Source: Vibrio harveyi NBRC 15634 = ATCC 14126 = KCTC 12724
GTDB taxonomy: Bacteria > Pseudomonadota > Gammaproteobacteria > Enterobacterales > Vibrionaceae
Length of the DNA stretch: 64,000 bases
Direction of reading: 5' to 3'
Assembly: GCF_001591145.1 (NCBI RefSeq)
Contig: NZ_BCUF01000005.1
Coordinates: forward strand, 1-64,000
The notes under the pieces are model-generated. The model did not search any database. It was not told where the DNA came from and saw nothing but the letters and a program-made list of their open reading frames with translations. The position numbers were made by a program, and so were the translations under genes. Positions 1-8,725 of this stretch are shown here, piece by piece. Each line of letters opens with the position of its first letter. Within the stretch, counting starts at the first letter, position 1.

Positions 1-132
1 TCTCAGATTATATTGAGTTTATTCATTGTTTTATGGTTTGCAGCAAGCGGTAAGTAGGTTCTTAGTCTCGCCTTGGCTCGCTAGAATGACACAACTTTTC
101 TTATCTCTTTGGCTGGAATAGTTCCTCTGCGT

Positions 133-169
133 CATTCCCGATAGCGACGAAGGAGCACAGTCGGGAATG
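133..169. repeat. Palindromic intergenic repeat
   Basis: Perfect 9-base arms (CATTCCCGA and TCGGGAATG) enclose a 19-base centre. There is no T-run, so it is not an obvious terminator. CATTCCC-type inverted repeats are dispersed through many Vibrio genomes; that this is one of them is inference from the motif. The rest of 1-202 shows no gene. Confidence 0.4.
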
Positions 170-202
170 TCGATTCTAATCTCTCGCTTCTTGCCTCTTT
201 TT

Positions 203-655
203 TCACTCCAAATGATGCGTACTGCCCACGGTGCCTTCCAAGTCTAAAATCGACTGGCGGACGTGGTCTGGAATCGCGGCTTTTACATTGTTCTTAAAAT
301 CAAACATCACACCAGTAGCGGTCGCGATGGTCGCAATCTTGCCCCACTTCTTACTCAGCACTTGGTATTCCATCGTGATGCGATCTTCTTGCATGTCGAT
401 TACGCGTGAGCCAATCAAAAGCGTATCTGGAAACGTAACGGGTAGCTTATAGCGACATTGGGTTTCACTTAGAACCGGACCGATGTTAGATGTCTGCAAA
501 TCTACCAACAGATTAATCTTGTTGAAGTAGTCCAAACGCGCAGTTTCGAAGTAACGAAAATACACCGCATTATTGACGTGTTGCAGGGCATCCATCTCTC
601 CCCAGGCGACTTTGATTTCCGTAATCACTGGGAATTCTTTTAATAACGTATCCAT
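203..655 (-). CDS. Acyl-CoA thioesterase, 4HBT hotdog family
   Basis: A 150-residue protein of the YbgC/4HBT type. It carries the family signature W-x-x-MD-x-x-x-HVNN-x-x-Y-x-x-Y-x-E at residues 18-37, with Asp22 in the position of the catalytic acid of 4-hydroxybenzoyl-CoA thioesterase. Length and single-domain build are normal for a hotdog protein. It is expected to hydrolyse a short or medium acyl-CoA in the cytoplasm; the true substrate cannot be read. It stands alone, divergent from the ferredoxin-NADP reductase gene across about 210 bases. Confidence 0.85.
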   Translation of the reverse strand: MDTLLKEFPVITEIKVAWGEMDALQHVNNAVYFRYFETARLDYFNKINLLVDLQTSNIGPVLSETQCRYKLPVTFPDTLLIGSRVIDMQEDRITMEYQVLSKKWGKIATIATATGVMFDFKNNVKAAIPDHVRQSILDLEGTVGSTHHLE

Positions 656-864
656 TACTCATGTTCCTTTTTCATCGACGTTGCCGCAATTTGCTAAGCG
701 ACTTATCACTTTGAGTATTTATTCTAGATGGAACTGATTAAGATGTAATAAAATTGTATGTAAAATGTGAAATGAATTAGATGCTTATTTTTGTAAACTA
801 AAAACTTTACATAGTCAGTTGTGAGGCGTAGGTTTAAGTAAGCGTAACCAAAAGGAGATGTCCA

Positions 865-1629
865 ATGACAGAACTGAAAGGTTTCAATCTTGCCAAAGTA
901 GAAAAACGAATCGACTGGACAGGTGAGCTGTTCAGTTTACGAGTTTCCGGTGCGCCTCTCTCCTTCAAAGCCGGACAATTTACCAAACTCGCCTTGCTCG
1001 ACGAACAGGGCAATCCCATTAGCCGTGCATACTCGGTGGTGAATGCGCCCAGTGAACAGTTCGAGTGGCTCGAATTCTTAGTCGTCGCGAACCCTGAAGG
1101 GCAACTGACGCCAAGGCTGCAACAGCTTCAAACTGGCGATAGCATTTATGTTGGTGAAACGGCTCATGGCGATCTTATCCACGATACCATTCCCAAACAC
1201 GCAAACGATCTATGGCTGCTTTCAACGGGGACAGGCATTGGTCCATTTCTCTCTTTGTTAGACGACATCAATCTACTTCCACACAGCGACCACATTGTGC
1301 TGGTGCATGGTGTGCGTTACGAAAGAGATTTAGTTTACAAATACCTGATTGAGCAGCTCCAACAGCGATATGAAGGTCGTCTGCGTTATGTGCCGATTGT
1401 CAGCCGTGAGAGTATTCCGGGTAAGCTTCAAGGCCGCATTCCAGAGTTGATTGCGTCGGGAGAGCTTGTTAATCGTGCTGACTTGCCGTTTTCTAAACAA
1501 AGCAGTTTTGTGATGATGTGTGGTAACCCAGAGATGATCAAAGATACCTCTCCAGTACTGCAAGGTTTAGGCTTAGAGAAGTATCGTGCCCGAACAGGTG
1601 GCAATATCATTTACGAGAGATATTGGTAA
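865..1629 (+). CDS. fpr: Ferredoxin/flavodoxin-NADP+ reductase
   Basis: A 254-residue FAD enzyme exchanging electrons between NADPH and ferredoxin or flavodoxin. The FAD motif RAYSVVN is at 54-60, the nicotinamide motif STGTGIGPF at 120-128, the second NADP motif MCGNPEMI at 218-225, and the protein ends in YERYW, the C-terminal aromatic end of bacterial Fpr. Length matches E. coli Fpr. The start is preceded by AAGGAGA. The 210-base upstream gap is AT-rich; no SoxS box was recognised with confidence. Confidence 0.93.
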   Translation: MTELKGFNLAKVEKRIDWTGELFSLRVSGAPLSFKAGQFTKLALLDEQGNPISRAYSVVNAPSEQFEWLEFLVVANPEGQLTPRLQQLQTGDSIYVGETAHGDLIHDTIPKHANDLWLLSTGTGIGPFLSLLDDINLLPHSDHIVLVHGVRYERDLVYKYLIEQLQQRYEGRLRYVPIVSRESIPGKLQGRIPELIASGELVNRADLPFSKQSSFVMMCGNPEMIKDTSPVLQGLGLEKYRARTGGNIIYERYW

Positions 1630-1747
1630 GGTTTGATTGATATTTAACCATCTCAGTTCTGAGAGAGGGTCACAAATATGGCTTCTCACAATTGAGCGCC
1701 TTACAACCCATCCCTAGAATGCATCAGCTTGCATTTCAGGGGGAAGT

Positions 1748-2191
1748 ATGTGGTGCTCAATTGCCGATAGAAGGCGAAGATTTATTGGTGGTTTCATCGA
1801 TCTGATGATCGTGACTGGTTTAGTGCTTACAATCGCCTTGACCATCAATTCTGTTGTAAATGGCTTCGAACTTTCTTTGAGTGAAAACCTTCAATTAGTT
1901 AAGGACACAAAAGCAAGCTACGTGCTAACTATTCCTATGTTGATGATGGCGAATTGGAATTTTCTCCGTGAGGGGCAAACTGTTGGGATGCGTTTGGTTA
2001 GGATCAAAGTGGTGATGAAGAACGGTCACGACACGACGAAAGTGACCACGTCTTTACGATTGTGTATGAGCTATTTGATTGAAATGCTTATCCCGTTTAC
2101 ACCATTGGTCAACCTTGCTCTATTTTTATTTCACCCTGAGCGTCGTTTGTTGCACGATTTGCTTTCAGGTACCAAAGTGGTGAATTGTTAA
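1748..2191 (+). CDS. RDD family membrane protein
   Basis: A 147-residue integral membrane protein. An Arg-rich start leads into RRFIGGFIDLMI, the R..R/D..D signature of RDD proteins, then a hydrophobic segment at about 17-37 and others near 60-70 and 105-125. The conserved G-Q-T-x-G-x-x-x-x-x-I-K-V block and a C-terminal R-x-L-x-D-x-L-S-G-T-x-V block are present. A GGGGGAAGT ribosome site precedes the ATG. RDD proteins have been linked to ion or compatible-solute exchange in a few cases; the role here is unknown. Confidence 0.8.
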   Translation: MWCSIADRRRRFIGGFIDLMIVTGLVLTIALTINSVVNGFELSLSENLQLVKDTKASYVLTIPMLMMANWNFLREGQTVGMRLVRIKVVMKNGHDTTKVTTSLRLCMSYLIEMLIPFTPLVNLALFLFHPERRLLHDLLSGTKVVNC

Positions 2192-2317
2192 CTCAACTGC
2201 TGATTTGACGTTGAATGATCAGTTTCATGCAGAGTTGCGATCGAATCGTCTTTCCATATCTTTCTTCCTACGACTACACTTACTTCAAACATAAATTCAA
2301 TCGCTTAGGACTCAAGG

Positions 2318-3154
2318 ATGATGAACAAAGCTGGTTGGACAGTGTGCCTCGCTACTCTCATTTCTTCCGGCGTTGTTGCTGGAGAGTGGGAGATTGAAGC
2401 GGGGGGATTTTTCTCTCGCACTGACACCAAACTTAACGCCTACGACCCTTACCTCGACCAAATACGTACCATTGATTTCGAATCTGATCTCGATTTGAAA
2501 GAGTTTACCGTGCTGCCTTATGTTGAGGTGGAGTATTACTTCAATAAAAAACATAGCGTGTATCTTGATTGGCGTAGTTTGCACCGTGAGGCAACCCGCA
2601 CAGCGGTAACCAAACCTTTTGAAATTACCGTTGATGGCACCACTTATGCGGTTCAAGCTGGCTCTAAGCTGACCACAGAACTGAACATTGATATTGCACG
2701 CCTAGGTTACGGTTATCAGTTTTACACCAGTGATAAATGGGCGGTGGATGTATTGGCGGGGCTGCACGTGATGTGGCTGTCATTAGGTTTAGATGGCAAG
2801 CTTGGCGCAAAAGTGAGTGGGGTGGATGAAATTCCAGTAATGTTTGTTGATGATGCGGTTTTAAATGATGTTACTGCCCCTTTGCCTGATTTGGGGATTC
2901 GAGCAGAGTATTCACTGACGCAAGACTGGATTTTAAAAAGCCACGCACAGGTGTTCTATTTAGCTGTGGATGATATAGAAGGCTATTTGTTTGAGGTGGA
3001 CATTGGCGCAAAGTACTTCTTTACCGACCAATTCAGCATGACGGGTTCATTTAACTATTACGAAGTAGGGGTTGATTACGAAAGCGACAATTCTGCGCTC
3101 GATGTTACCTACCGATTCTATGGTCCAATGCTGACCATGGCGTACAAATTCTGA
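2318..3154 (+). CDS. Outer-membrane beta-barrel protein, unknown role
   Basis: A 278-residue protein with a short signal peptide (residues 1-21, cleavage likely after VVA). The mature part alternates polar and hydrophobic residues in beta-strand fashion, is rich in aromatic residues and ends in a terminal Phe (MAYKF), the C-terminal signal of outer-membrane barrels recognised by the BAM machinery. Alternating strands such as VEVEYYF and GYGYQFY suggest roughly 8-12 strands. No close family was recognised. It is a single gene, closed by a bidirectional terminator at 3158-3190. Confidence 0.65.
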   Translation: MMNKAGWTVCLATLISSGVVAGEWEIEAGGFFSRTDTKLNAYDPYLDQIRTIDFESDLDLKEFTVLPYVEVEYYFNKKHSVYLDWRSLHREATRTAVTKPFEITVDGTTYAVQAGSKLTTELNIDIARLGYGYQFYTSDKWAVDVLAGLHVMWLSLGLDGKLGAKVSGVDEIPVMFVDDAVLNDVTAPLPDLGIRAEYSLTQDWILKSHAQVFYLAVDDIEGYLFEVDIGAKYFFTDQFSMTGSFNYYEVGVDYESDNSALDVTYRFYGPMLTMAYKF

Positions 3155-3157
3155 ATT

Positions 3158-3190
3158 AAAAAAGCCACACAGGAGTGTGGCTTTTTGTAT
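3158..3190. terminator. Bidirectional intrinsic terminator
   Basis: The arms AAAGCCACAC and GTGTGGCTTT with an AGGA loop are flanked by A-run and T-run. It lies between two convergent genes ending at 3154 (+) and 3218 (-) and can serve both. Confidence 0.85.
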
Positions 3191-3217
3191 TGAATATTTC
3201 GTCTACCAGACAACGAG

Positions 3218-3889
3218 CTATTGCTTGTTGATATAGTCTTTAAAGCGCGCTTGTGTCTCAGCGTCTGCTTTTTGGTACCAGAAGTGCAGCATTTCTTCAG
3301 CCGTTGAATCTGCTTTCATCGTCGCAGGCTTAGTTTGCTTCATGTCTGATGGAATTGCTGCTGGAAGCGTTACAGGCTGAACGACCGCTGCAGTTGCAAC
3401 GCCGATTGCCGCTACACCGCCTGCTTTATTGTAGTCTTCCACTTCGCGAACGTAGTCACGACCAATTTGCATACCTGGTTTGATTAGCTTGTCTTGCTCT
3501 ACCGCAATTGCATTGCCTGAAGCATCAACCAGTTTCCAATCTAGGTCTTTGATTCTTTCTTCTGCTTGGCGAAGATCACGGTATTCAGGAAGCTGGAACG
3601 CTAGCTCAGCATCGGTTGCGTCGAAACGAGCTACGATAACGTCACTCTCAACACTTAGGCGATCATTGCCTTGGCTGAAGTAAGGTGCGTAGCGGAAAAC
3701 AACTTGGTTTACACCGTCAGGCAGAGTGAATGATCTTTCAGAAGCAAAAAAGCCACCAGATAGTTTTACTTTTTCACCGTTAGCCGCATAGATTGAAACG
3801 TCGTCAGGAACGGTTACCGTCACATCCGCGAATGCCATGCCACTCATTGCCAAAGCAAGCGCGCAAGTTAAAGGCTTGATCAATTTCAT
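3218..3889 (-). CDS. YccT/DUF2057 family periplasmic protein
   Basis: A 223-residue exported protein. The ATG at 3889 was chosen over an upstream ATG at 3913 because it opens directly into a signal peptide (MKLIKPLTC...AMSGMAFA) and has TAGGA upstream. The mature N-terminus (DVTVTVPDDVSIYAANG) and the later FRYAPYF...NDRLSVESDVIVARF block resemble the UPF0319/DUF2057 family of E. coli YccT, a periplasmic protein reported to affect curli production. It is monocistronic, between a shared terminator and the permease operon. Confidence 0.7.
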   Translation of the reverse strand: MKLIKPLTCALALAMSGMAFADVTVTVPDDVSIYAANGEKVKLSGGFFASERSFTLPDGVNQVVFRYAPYFSQGNDRLSVESDVIVARFDATDAELAFQLPEYRDLRQAEERIKDLDWKLVDASGNAIAVEQDKLIKPGMQIGRDYVREVEDYNKAGGVAAIGVATAAVVQPVTLPAAIPSDMKQTKPATMKADSTAEEMLHFWYQKADAETQARFKDYINKQ

Positions 3890-4039
3890 TGTTTTTATCC
3901 TAAGCACTGTCATTAGTGGTCATCGAGATTGCATTGTTCATTGTCTGATTGCAACTCTCGAATGTTAGAAGATTGAAAATTTAACAAGAACGTCATTTTA
4001 ATCTGATTCCAAGCGATGAAACTGTGAGCTAAATAGCTC

Positions 4040-4063
4040 AAACCGCTGCAAAGACAGCGGTTT
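4040..4063 (-). terminator. Terminator of the efflux/channel/permease operon
   Basis: Perfect 9-base arms AAACCGCTG and CAGCGGTTT with a 6-base loop lie 20 bases past the permease stop codon. The T-tract is short, and a second small palindrome (GAGCTAAATAGCTC, 4026-4039) follows. Confidence 0.6.
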
Positions 4064-4082
4064 GTTTCAAATGCTTGCAAGG

Positions 4083-5228
4083 TTAGATACCAGCGCCGTG
4101 ACCAGATTCCGCTTGCGACGCTTCTTTCTCTTCGATGACCGCTTCTTCTTGCTGTTGTGCTTTCTCTATGCTCAACCACCATACGAATAGCTCATACCAA
4201 ATCGCTAGGATAACGGCACCTAAGAACAGACCAACGATGCCGTAGAAGAGCATGCCGCCAATGGCACCAAGAAGAATCACAGGCATCGGTACATCAACAC
4301 CGCGTCCCATTAGCATCGGTTTGAACAGGTTCTCTGACAATGCCGCAACCACAACCCACACAGTGAACATAGTCGCAGTGCTGGTGTCTTGGGTCATGTA
4401 CATGTAGCCAATTACAGGCAGTACGGCAAGCAGTGCGGGAAGCTGTGCGATACACAGGATCATCAGAATAAGTGTGAGTAGACCTGCAGCAGGTACGCCG
4501 AAGATGAAGAAACCTGCACCAATCAATAGCGCTTGAATCGCAGCGACACCAACCACGCCAAGCAACACACTCTTAATGGTTGCGGCGATAAGTGTTGTCC
4601 AGCTCTTGGCGTTGTCGCCAGCGGTGCGAACGGCAATGGTGCTAAGACCTGATGCCAAGGACTCTGAGTAAGTCATAAAGCCAGCAGCAATCGCAAGCGA
4701 TAGGATAGAAAGAAGCAGACTACCCAAAGCACCGCCTACCATGCCAAGTAGAGACGTTAAGCCTGACTTGATTTGTGGCATAAAGGTTTGAATTGCTTTC
4801 TCTAAGTTTGTCGCGAACAGCGTCCATACTTCGTAAAGCTTGTCACCGACAAGTGGCCAATCAGCAACAGAAGGTTTTGGACCAGGGATTTTGATGTCGC
4901 CATTTTGCAATACTTCTAGTGCGTGCGTTGCGCCATCAACAATGGAGCCTGATACCATCACTAGAGGCGTGACCAGTAGGGCGATACCCAACAACGCAAT
5001 TGTCGTTGCAGCGAGACCTCGTTTACCACCGTACACTCTTTCTAGTTTTTTACAGATTGGCATCAATGCAACCGCGATGATCGCACCCCAAATCACAGGA
5101 AGAATGAAAGGTTTGATAATGTCATACGTAAACATCAGCAAGACTAAGATCAAGCCGATACGTATCGCAGATTCCACCATATTACTGATGAAAATCTTAC
5201 TCTCTGTTTTTTCCGATTGTTTATCCAT
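4083..5228 (-). CDS. AI-2E family transporter (PerM-like permease)
   Basis: A 381-residue polytopic protein. An early hydrophobic block (about 20-60) carries the P-x-x-x-x-x-I-x-x-A-L-x-P pattern of the family, a long soluble stretch follows (about 100-150), then a membrane cluster with PMPVILLGAIGG-x-x-FYGIVGLFLGAVILAI near 315-345. The C-terminus is charged (Glu/Gln-rich). Family members include the proposed AI-2 exporter TqsA, but most transport unknown substrates, so AI-2 should not be assumed. The gene overlaps the channel gene upstream by 8 bases and ends the minus-strand operon that starts with the FUSC pump. Confidence 0.8.
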   Translation of the reverse strand: MDKQSEKTESKIFISNMVESAIRIGLILVLLMFTYDIIKPFILPVIWGAIIAVALMPICKKLERVYGGKRGLAATTIALLGIALLVTPLVMVSGSIVDGATHALEVLQNGDIKIPGPKPSVADWPLVGDKLYEVWTLFATNLEKAIQTFMPQIKSGLTSLLGMVGGALGSLLLSILSLAIAAGFMTYSESLASGLSTIAVRTAGDNAKSWTTLIAATIKSVLLGVVGVAAIQALLIGAGFFIFGVPAAGLLTLILMILCIAQLPALLAVLPVIGYMYMTQDTSTATMFTVWVVVAALSENLFKPMLMGRGVDVPMPVILLGAIGGMLFYGIVGLFLGAVILAIWYELFVWWLSIEKAQQQEEAVIEEKEASQAESGHGAGI

Positions 5229-5907
5229 TTTTGTTTACCTGATGTTCAATGTTGGAACTGACGAGACTTGAAACAACAATCGCCATATAAAACACGCCTA
5301 CAATGGCCTCTAAATACACAACGACTTGTGCCAATGGTGTTAGAGGGCTGATGTCGCCGTAACCTAACGTGGTTAAGGTGACGAAACTGAAATACGCTGC
5401 ATTAGAGAAGTTCTGACCCCAAGAGATGGCTTCCATCCCGGTGAATGAGTTTGGAGAGAACTCAAGAAGGATGAGATAGGCAATTGCCCACATCAGTCCC
5501 AGCAGCAAAAATAGGGCAACCGAACCAATGACTTTGTTGGTGTTCACATGCCCAGTGAACAGAATCTGTCTTGCGATGGATTTGAATGTCCCGAAGAAGA
5601 AGGCGAAGGTGAGGGCGAGCATCACCACGTCCATTTCTTTGATACCGAGAGCGGCTTTAATACCAATCACCAATACCCAAGTACCGAGCAAGGTATAAAG
5701 AAAACGTGACCAGTTTTTGTCAAAGCGTAAGCTCGCCATACAGACGATAAAAGTGATGATGGTGAACCCTTGTAACAGGTGTTCCATCGCTCCTTCTCCT
5801 ACAACCTGTACAAACGCACCGCCAATTAAGAGCCCGATTAACGCTAGGGTCAGATAGAAGAAGTTATTTTCTTCATTGATGTTTTTGAGTTTTTTTCCGA
5901 TAGCCAT
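5221..5907 (-). CDS. Potassium channel family protein (2TM pore domain)
   Basis: A 228-residue membrane protein. Four hydrophobic segments (about 17-35, 45-60, 72-88, 95-108) precede a pore module: a helix at 128-150, the selectivity filter TTLGYGD at 179-185 and a final helix at about 193-215. TxGYGD is diagnostic for K+ channels (PF07885). No RCK/TrkA-N cytoplasmic domain follows, so gating would have to come from the membrane part or a partner. It overlaps the following permease gene by 8 bases, implying co-translation. Confidence 0.8.
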   Translation of the reverse strand: MAIGKKLKNINEENNFFYLTLALIGLLIGGAFVQVVGEGAMEHLLQGFTIITFIVCMASLRFDKNWSRFLYTLLGTWVLVIGIKAALGIKEMDVVMLALTFAFFFGTFKSIARQILFTGHVNTNKVIGSVALFLLLGLMWAIAYLILLEFSPNSFTGMEAISWGQNFSNAAYFSFVTLTTLGYGDISPLTPLAQVVVYLEAIVGVFYMAIVVSSLVSSNIEHQVNKNG

Positions 5908-5926
5908 GGTTATGTCTGTTTAACTC

Positions 5927-6814
5927 CTATTCTTGCTCTTGTGATGAGTCCTTCATCACCATGATGGAAGCAGAAAGACCAAAGCGTAGGTCGACGCCTT
6001 CTGGTAATTCATGCAATGACACGCGAACGGGAATGCGTTGGGCTAAGCGAATCCACTGGAATACAGGGTTCACATTAGGGAGAAGGTTGTAGCCAACGGT
6101 GCCGTCTTTAGGGGCGATACCCCAACCGATGGAATCCACCGTAGCGTCGATAGGTGTGTCTGGGTGAGACATCAAGGTGACACGAGCTTCATTGCCCGGA
6201 GCAATTTGAGCCAATTGGTTTTCGCGGAAGAAGCCAAAGACCCAGAAGCTGTTTTTGTCGATAAGTGCCACTAACGGCTGGTTTGCAACCGCTTGTGTAC
6301 CGTCACGGATATCTAGGTTCGATACAAAGCCATCAACCGATGCGTACACTTTGGTGTAACCAAGGTTCAGGCGCGCAGACTTAAGCTGTTCTTCTGCTGA
6401 TTTGATTTGCAGTAACGATTCTTCGTAGGTGATTTCGCGACGAATGAGATCTTTGTGAGAAACTGCGCCTCGGTCTTTGGCTCGGATGTCTTTTAAACGA
6501 TCGTATTCGATCTTTTTACCGCGTGAACTGACGATGGCTTTCTCTAACGCCACTTCTGCTTGTGATAGGGCAACGTCGTAAGTGGTTGGATCGATCTCAA
6601 ACAGCAGATCGCCTTTCTTCACTTCTTGGTTGTCCATCACGGCAACATGAACGATAGGACCAGATACACGAGGTGCAACCTTGATAACGTTCGCACGTAC
6701 CTGACCATCGCGGGTCCATGGGTTATTAAAATACTCTTCGAACTTCTGATAGCCGAACCACGCCGCGCCACCAAGAATGACAAGATTGAGTGCAATAACG
6801 AGTAGTTTTTTCAT
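5927..6814 (-). CDS. HlyD-family membrane fusion protein, AaeA-like
   Basis: A 295-residue periplasmic adaptor. A single N-terminal membrane anchor is followed by the PWTRDGQVRANVIKVAPRVSG start of the barrel-sandwich domain, a short helical hairpin (about 75-150) and the second half-motif V-x-A-x-V-D-G-F-V-S. The ATG at 6814 is preferred to the in-frame GTG at 6826 because it has AGG at a usable distance and no obvious ribosome site serves the GTG. It matches AaeA of aromatic-acid efflux systems. It sits between the DUF1656 gene and the channel gene. Confidence 0.85.
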   Translation of the reverse strand: MKKLLVIALNLVILGGAAWFGYQKFEEYFNNPWTRDGQVRANVIKVAPRVSGPIVHVAVMDNQEVKKGDLLFEIDPTTYDVALSQAEVALEKAIVSSRGKKIEYDRLKDIRAKDRGAVSHKDLIRREITYEESLLQIKSAEEQLKSARLNLGYTKVYASVDGFVSNLDIRDGTQAVANQPLVALIDKNSFWVFGFFRENQLAQIAPGNEARVTLMSHPDTPIDATVDSIGWGIAPKDGTVGYNLLPNVNPVFQWIRLAQRIPVRVSLHELPEGVDLRFGLSASIMVMKDSSQEQE

Positions 6815-6826
6815 CTTGTTGGGCAC

Positions 6827-7030
6827 CTAAAACTGTATATAAAAACTGTCGATGGCCACCACGTAAAACACCATGATGGCAATGAATGTCAGAGACGGAA
6901 ATGCAATGAAGCGTGACAAGCGTGTCTTGTTCAAGATGATCACCGTTATCCATGTGGCAGTGACGGCAAGAATCAGCACCAGTAACAAGGGAGAAAAGTA
7001 AACGTCCCCCCAAGAGAGTTCGTGTGGCAT
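6827..7030 (-). CDS. DUF1656 small membrane protein, AaeX-like
   Basis: A 67-residue protein with two hydrophobic helices (about 13-33 and 44-62), starting MPHELSWGDVYFSPLL, the DUF1656/AaeX pattern. Such proteins accompany AaeA/AaeB-type pumps; their function is not established. The start codon overlaps the stop of the outer-membrane factor gene by one base (TAATG), and its stop abuts the adaptor gene, so translation is probably coupled. Confidence 0.85.
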   Translation of the reverse strand: MPHELSWGDVYFSPLLLVLILAVTATWITVIILNKTRLSRFIAFPSLTFIAIMVFYVVAIDSFYIQF

Positions 7031-8715
7031 TACTGCACCTCCCCATCTTGCTCGGAACTATTTTTCTGGGTACTTAGTTGCTCGGCACTGTCTGCTTGCG
7101 CTTTGTCTGAAGATGGCTCGATGCGAATTGGTGGCAGAACACGTTCTTCTTCATCCAGCAAACCATCCCAATCGCTGCGGTCTTGCATCTGTTTAGCGAC
7201 GGTTTCAGATAAAAATGGTTTACCTGTTTGAGCCTCCCATCCACCGCCGAGCGCTTTGTAAAGTGCCACAACTTGGTTTGCGACGTTACCTTTGATGGTG
7301 GCGTAGCTGTCTTCTGCGCGAGTCATCTTTTCTACTGAATTCAGAAGACGCTCAAAGGAAATCTGACCGTTTTCGTACTGCGTCATCGATATATTGAACG
7401 CGCGAATCGACGAATTGACCGATTGCAGACGCAGCGATTTTTGCTCCAAATACAAGTCATAAGCTTCCAGTGCATTAGTCACTTCATTAACCGCTTGCAG
7501 CACCTTCTTGTTGTAGTTGGTCAGCGTTTCTTGAAACTTCGCATCTTCAAATCGAATGTTGTTTTTCACTCGTCCGTATTGGAAGATATTCCAACTGAAC
7601 GTTGGACCTACCACCATGGTTAACGAGTCACTGAAACTGAAGCTGCTGCCATCTGGAACCGTGCTATCGATACCTATAGAGCCGAACAGAGAGAAGCTTG
7701 GGTACAAGGCTGTTTCGGCAACGCCAATCTGAGCACTCTGAGCACGAGCTTGCATTTCTGATACTTGAAGATCAGGTCGGCGCATCACCAAATTTGCATC
7801 CACTTTGTTATCCAGTAGAGGTGGGCGAGGTACGATGGAGCGTTCGTCGTTGCCTGATAGTGCGGGTTTTCTGCCTGAGGATTTAAACTGGTTTTCGTAA
7901 TCCGCCATCCGCTGAGCAAAGCCATCAGATTGCAACAGCTTTTCAACGTCTTCTGGCAGCACACCCAACAGCAATGCTAATGCAGTGCGCGACTGCTTCA
8001 TTGCAATTTCAAGCGAAGGTTGCGCCGCTTTAGTATTGAAGAGCTGGTTTTTCGCTTGCTGAACGTCGAGCTCGGTTACGTTACCAGAATCAAATTGCAC
8101 CTGAGTAATATTCACTACGCGCTCTTGGATCTCGATGTTTCGACGAGAGAGTAAAATACGCTCTTGAAACGTGCGGTAGTTGATGTAGTTGCGTGCCACT
8201 TCCGCAGTGATGGTCACCATGATGTCGTGGTAAGACGCAATCGACGCATAGTAGCCAGCTTCAGCAGATTCAATGCCACGCGCGTATTTGCCCCAGATGT
8301 CCATTTCCCACCCTGCATCAAATGACAGTGCGGCGTTATTTACACCTTGGTCGTTCACATAAGCTCTGGCTAAGTTACCGGAGACAGTTTGCACTTGTGG
8401 GTATTGCAATCCTGTGGAGATGCCCAATAGCGAACGTGCTTGGACTATGCGCAAACCCGCCGCCTCAAGATCGAGGTTTTGTTGGCTCGCCATCTCAACC
8501 AGTTGGTTCAGTGTTGGATCGTTGAACTGCTGCCACCACTGCTGCAGTTTTTGCTCGGATTGCTGTGTGTCATGCGCCGCTTTTTCTAATGACCAATCAC
8601 TTGGCAAGGCGGTTTGCTCTGGATGGACGTAATCCGGACCCAAAGTCGTACACGCACTCAATCCGAGTACAGAGAGTATGGCGAGGCTAGGTTTAGTTAG
8701 TTTTAGAAGCATCAT
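7030..8715 (-). CDS. NodT-family outer-membrane efflux lipoprotein
   Basis: A 561-residue TolC-like outer-membrane factor. The signal peptide ends in a lipobox LSAC (Cys about 22). Two OEP repeats follow, with the typical WWQQFNDPTLNQLV opening and the ARNYINYRTFQERI and NYNKKVLQAVNEVTNAL helices. The C-terminal 50 residues are an acidic, Ser/Gln-rich tail beyond the usual family end. It provides the exit duct for the FUSC/HlyD pump encoded around it. GGTGAGGAT precedes the ATG. Confidence 0.9.
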   Translation of the reverse strand: MMLLKLTKPSLAILSVLGLSACTTLGPDYVHPEQTALPSDWSLEKAAHDTQQSEQKLQQWWQQFNDPTLNQLVEMASQQNLDLEAAGLRIVQARSLLGISTGLQYPQVQTVSGNLARAYVNDQGVNNAALSFDAGWEMDIWGKYARGIESAEAGYYASIASYHDIMVTITAEVARNYINYRTFQERILLSRRNIEIQERVVNITQVQFDSGNVTELDVQQAKNQLFNTKAAQPSLEIAMKQSRTALALLLGVLPEDVEKLLQSDGFAQRMADYENQFKSSGRKPALSGNDERSIVPRPPLLDNKVDANLVMRRPDLQVSEMQARAQSAQIGVAETALYPSFSLFGSIGIDSTVPDGSSFSFSDSLTMVVGPTFSWNIFQYGRVKNNIRFEDAKFQETLTNYNKKVLQAVNEVTNALEAYDLYLEQKSLRLQSVNSSIRAFNISMTQYENGQISFERLLNSVEKMTRAEDSYATIKGNVANQVVALYKALGGGWEAQTGKPFLSETVAKQMQDRSDWDGLLDEEERVLPPIRIEPSSDKAQADSAEQLSTQKNSSEQDGEVQ

Positions 8716-8725
8716 ATCCTCACCT

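Noticed and set aside
3913-4182. 89-codon minus-strand frame overlapping the AI-2E permease end
   Set aside because: Its N-terminal third is out of frame with the permease C-terminus, the composition is unlike a protein and the rest crosses the terminator hairpin.
4083-5228. Autoinducer-2 exporter as a definite function
   Set aside because: The AI-2E family name is historical; most members have other or unknown substrates.
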